In this document: one piece after another, positions 60,401 through 64,000 of the stretch
Numbering within the stretch: the first letter of the stretch is position 1
Layout: each line of letters starts with the position of its first letter
Assembly: GCA_020975725.1 (NCBI GenBank)
Contig: QXJR01000014.1
Location: 618,890-682,889 of the forward strand
Direction of reading: 5' to 3'
Origin: Picocystis sp. L7
Lineage: Eukaryota > Chlorophyta > Picocystophyceae > Picocystales > Picocystaceae
DNA: 64,000 nt
Translations under genes and position numbers: made by a program
Notes under the pieces: model-generated
Seen by the model: the letters and a program-made list of their open reading frames with translations, nothing else
Database searches by the model: none
What the model was told of the DNA's origin: nothing

Positions 60401-63400
60401 GAGCCTGAGGCTTCGGCGATTCCGGACCCTCACGCTCAGGCAGGGGCCCCATAGTGAGCCTGAGGCTTCGGCGATTCCGGACCCTCACGCTCAGGCAGGG
60501 GCCCCATAGTGAGCCTGAGGCTTCGGCGAATCCGGACCCTCACGCTCAGGCAGGGGCCCCATAGTGAGCCTGAGGCTTCGGCGATTCCGGACCCTCACGC
60601 TCAGGCAGGGGCCCCATAGTGAGCCTGAGGCTTCGGCGAATCCGGACCCTCACGCTCAGGCAGGGGCCCCATAGTGAGCCTGAGGCTTCGGCGAATCCGG
60701 ACCCTCACGCTCAGGCAGGGGCCCCATAGTGAGCCTGAGGCTTCGGCGAATCCGGACCCTCACGCTCAGGCAGGGGCCCCATAGTGAGCCTGAGGCTTCG
60801 GCGATTCCGGACCCTCACGCTCAGGCAGGGGCCCCATAGTGAGCCTGAGGCTTCGGCGAATCCGGACCCTCACGCTCAGGCAGGGGCCCCATAGTGAGCC
60901 TGAGGCTTCGGCGATTCCGGACCCTCACGCTCAGGCAGGGGCCCCATAGTGAGCCTGAGGCTTCGGCGAATCCGGACCCTCACGCTCAGGCAGGGGCCCC
61001 ATAGTGAGCCTGAGGCTTCGGCGATTCCGGACCCTCACGCTCAGGCAGGGGCCCCATAGTGAGCCTGAGGCTTCGGCGAATCCGGACCCTCACGCTCAGG
61101 CAGGGGCCCCATAGTGAGCCTGAGGCTTCGGCGATTCCGGACCCTCACGCTCAGGCAGGGGCCCCATAGTGAGCCTGAGGCTTCGGCGATTCCGGACCCT
61201 CACGCTCAGGCAGGGGCCCCATAGTGAGCCTGAGGCTTCGGCGAATCCGGACCCTCACGCTCAGGCAGGGGCCCCATAGTGAGCCTGAGGCTTCGGCGAA
61301 TCCGGACCCTCACGCTCAGGCAGGGGCCCCATAGTGAGCCTGAGGCTTCGGCGAATCCGGACCCTCACGCTCAGGCAGGGGCCCCATAGTGAGCCTGAGG
61401 CTTCGGCGAATCCGGACCCTCACGCTCAGGCAGGGGCCCCATAGTGAGCCTGAGGCTTCGGCGATTCCGGACCCTCACGCTCAGGCAGGGGCCCCATAGT
61501 GAGCCTGAGGCTTCGGCGATTCCGGACCCTCACGCTCAGGCAGGGGCCCCATAGTGAGCCTGAGGCTTCGGCGATTCCGGACCCTCACGCTCAGGCAGGG
61601 GCCCCATAGTGAGCCTGAGGCTTCGGCGATTCCGGACCCTCACGCTCAGGCAGGGGCCCCATAGTGAGCCTGAGGCTTCGGCGAATCCGGACCCTCACGC
61701 TCAGGCAGGGGCCCCATAGTGAGCCTGAGGCTTCGGCGATTCCGGACCCTCACGCTCAGGCAGGGGCCCCATAGTGAGCCTGAGGCTTCGGCGATTCCGG
61801 ACCCTCACGCTCAGGCAGGGGCCCCATAGTGAGCCTGAGGCTTCGGCGAATCCGGACCCTCACGCTCAGGCAGGGGCCCCATAGTGAGCCTGAGGCTTCG
61901 GCGATTCCGGACCCTCACGCTCAGGCAGGGGCCCCATAGTGAGCCTGAGGCTTCGGCGATTCCGGACCCTCACGCTCAGGCAGGGGCCCCATAGTGAGCC
62001 TGAGGCTTCGGCGATTCCGGACCCTCACGCTCAGGCAGGGGCCCCATAGTGAGCCTGAGGCTTCGGCGAATCCGGACCCTCACGCTCAGGCAGGGGCCCC
62101 ATAGTGAGCCTGAGGCTTCGGCGAATCCGGACCCTCACGCTCAGGCAGGGGCCCCATAGTGAGCCTGAGGCTTCGGCGAATCCGGACCCTCACGCTCAGG
62201 CAGGGGCCCCATAGTGAGCCTGAGGCTTCGGCGAATCCGGACCCTCACGCTCAGGCAGGGGCCCCATAGTGAGCCTGAGGCTTCGGCGATTCCGGACCCT
62301 CACGCTCAGGCAGGGGCCCCATAGTGAGCCTGAGGCTTCGGCGATTCCGGACCCTCACGCTCAGGCAGGGGCCCCATAGTGAGCCTGAGGCTTCGGCGAA
62401 TCCGGACCCTCACGCTCAGGCAGGGGCCCCATAGTGAGCCTGAGGCTTCGGCGATTCCGGACCCTCACGCTCAGGCAGGGGCCCCATAGTGAGCCTGAGG
62501 CTTCGGCGATTCCGGACCCTCACGCTCAGGCAGGGGCCCCATAGTGAGCCTGAGGCTTCGGCGATTCCGGACCCTCACGCTCAGGCAGGGGCCCCATAGT
62601 GAGCCTGAGGCTTCGGCGATTCCGGACCCTCACGCTCAGGCAGGGGCCCCATAGTGAGCCTGAGGCTTCGGCGATTCCGGACCCTCACGCTCAGGCAGGG
62701 GCCCCATAGTGAGCCTGAGGCTTCGGCGAATCCGGACCCTCACGCTCAGGCAGGGGCCCCATAGTGAGCCTAAGGCTTCGGCGATTCCGGACCCTCACGC
62801 TCAGGCAGGGGCCCCATAGTGAGCCTGAGGCTTCGGCGAATCCGGACCCTCACGCTCAGGCAGGGGCCCCATAGTGAGCCTGAGGCTTCGGCGAATCCGG
62901 ACCCTCACGCTCAGGCAGGGGCCCCATAGTGAGCCTGAGGCTTCGGCGATTCCGGACCCTCACGCTCAGGCAGGGGCCCCATAGTGAGCCTGAGGCTTCG
63001 GCGATTCCGGACCCTCACGCTCAGGCAGGGGCCCCATAGTGAGCCTGAGGCTTCGGCGAATCCGGACCCTCACGCTCAGGCAGGGGCCCCATAGTGAGCC
63101 TGAGGCTTCGGCGATTCCGGACCCTCACGCTCAGGCAGGGGCCCCATAGTGAGCCTGAGGCTTCGGCGAATCCGGACCCTCACGCTCAGGCAGGGGCCCC
63201 ATAGTGAGCCTGAGGCTTCGGCGAATCCGGACCCTCACGCTCAGGCAGGGGCCCCATAGTGAGCCTGAGGCTTCGGCGATTCCGGACCCTCACGCTCAGG
63301 CAGGGGCCCCATAGTGAGCCTGAGGCTTCGGCGAATCCGGACCCTCACGCTCAGGCAGGGGCCCCATAGTGAGCCTGAGGCTTCGGCGAATCCGGACCCT

Positions 63401-64000
63401 CACGCTCAGGCAGGGGCCCCATAGTGAGCCTGAGGCTTCGGCGATTCCGGACCCTCACGCTCAGGCAGGGGCCCCATAGTGAGCCTGAGGCTTCGGCGAA
63501 TCCGGACCCTCACGCTCAGGCAGGGGCCCCATAGTGAGCCTGAGGCTTCGGCGAATCCGGACCCTCACGCTCAGGCAGGGGCCCCATAGTGAGCCTGAGG
63601 CTTCGGCGATTCCGGACCCTCACGCTCAGGCAGGGGCCCCATAGTGAGCCTGAGGCTTCGGCGAATCCGGACCCTCACGCTCAGGCAGGGGCCCCATAGT
63701 GAGCCTGAGGCTTCGGCGATTCCGGACCCTCACGCTCAGGCAGGGGCCCCATAGTGAGCCTGAGGCTTCGGCGAATCCGGACCCTCACGCTCAGGCAGGG
63801 GCCCAATAGTGAGCCTGAGGCTTCGGCGATTCCGGACCCTCACGCTCAGGCAGGGGCCCCATAGTGAGCCTGAGGCTTCGGCGAATCCGGACCCTCACGC
63901 TCAGGCAGGGGCCCCATAGTGAGCCTGAGGCTTCGGCGAATCCGGACCCTCACGCTCAGGCAGGGGCCCCATAGTGAGCCTGAGGCTTCGGCGAATCCGG
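57457..64000. repeat. 55-bp satellite array, about 119 units, open at the window end
   Basis: The unit starts CAGGGGCCCC and recurs every 55 bp from 57471 with no indel that I can find (the same phase returns every 660 bp at 58021, 58681 and on to 63961). Units are nearly identical apart from one A/T position in CGGCGA[A/T]TCCGG and rare private changes. Each unit contains GGGGCCCC and an inverted CTCAGGC/GCCTGAG pair. No spacers, so not CRISPR; period 55 and frequent stops rule out coding. Confidence 0.97.
58021..60220. repeat. 20-unit (1,100-bp) block duplication within the satellite
   Basis: Units 11-30 (58021-59120) and 31-50 (59121-60220) share the same order of A/T states and the same private variants: ACCGTCACG at about 58666 and 59766, and CCCTTACG at about 58999 and 60099. 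Later changes mark the second copy (CTTCGACG near 59213, GCCCTATAG near 59511). Confidence 0.88.

Noticed and set aside
57457-64000. Possible CRISPR array
   Set aside because: There are no unique spacers; units are contiguous and nearly identical, so this is satellite DNA.

Overview
The window looks like nuclear DNA from an intron-poor single-celled eukaryote, probably an alga or related protist. The evidence is long intronless genes (a SOS1-type Na+/H+ antiporter, phosphatidylinositol synthase, EF-hand and DUF285 membrane or secreted proteins, a thrombospondin-repeat membrane protein), LTR retrotransposons of both the Ty3/gypsy and Ty1/copia types, a Crypton-like tyrosine recombinase, TTTAGGG-like motifs and a large satellite. 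The lineage cannot be fixed from sequence alone.

Layout. 1-2748 holds decayed coding remnants. 2753-22906 is one nest of three LTR retrotransposons. The outer gypsy element (called G1 here, minus strand, inactivated) has an intact gypsy element (G2, 8896-16265, minus strand) inserted in its gag gene, and an intact copia element (C1, 17658-22692, plus strand) inserted in one of its LTRs. Every junction resolves with a short target-site duplication, and taking out G2 with one 4-bp duplication puts the G1 gag frame back together. 26945-42000 is the gene-bearing part: antiporter, EF-hand/DUF285 protein, thrombospondin-type protein, phosphatidylinositol synthase. 44180-47242 is a Crypton-like element with candidate recombination-site repeats at both ends. 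47492-50880 holds two divergently transcribed DUF285 paralogues, followed by a decayed fragment. 51511-54745 is a third, truncated gypsy relic (G3). From 54746 the DNA becomes repeat-rich: 89-bp direct repeats, telomere-like words, G-rich low-complexity DNA, a 184-bp tandem repeat, then a 55-bp satellite of about 119 units running off the window end.

The most notable system is the gypsy family. Its Pol polyprotein carries a complete DNMT3-like cytosine-5 methyltransferase between RNase H and integrase. G1 and G2 make Pol by the same -1 frameshift device: an A AAA AAC slip site touching the gag stop, then a bulged hairpin whose sequence differs between the elements while its shape is kept. The integrase tails end in chromodomain-like and Tudor-like segments. 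G3 belongs to a different integrase lineage but also carries the methyltransferase. Other leads are the recombination-site candidates around the Crypton, a shared N-terminal cap in all DUF285 proteins here, two genes broken only at homopolymers, and a satellite with one two-state base per unit and an exact 20-unit block duplication.
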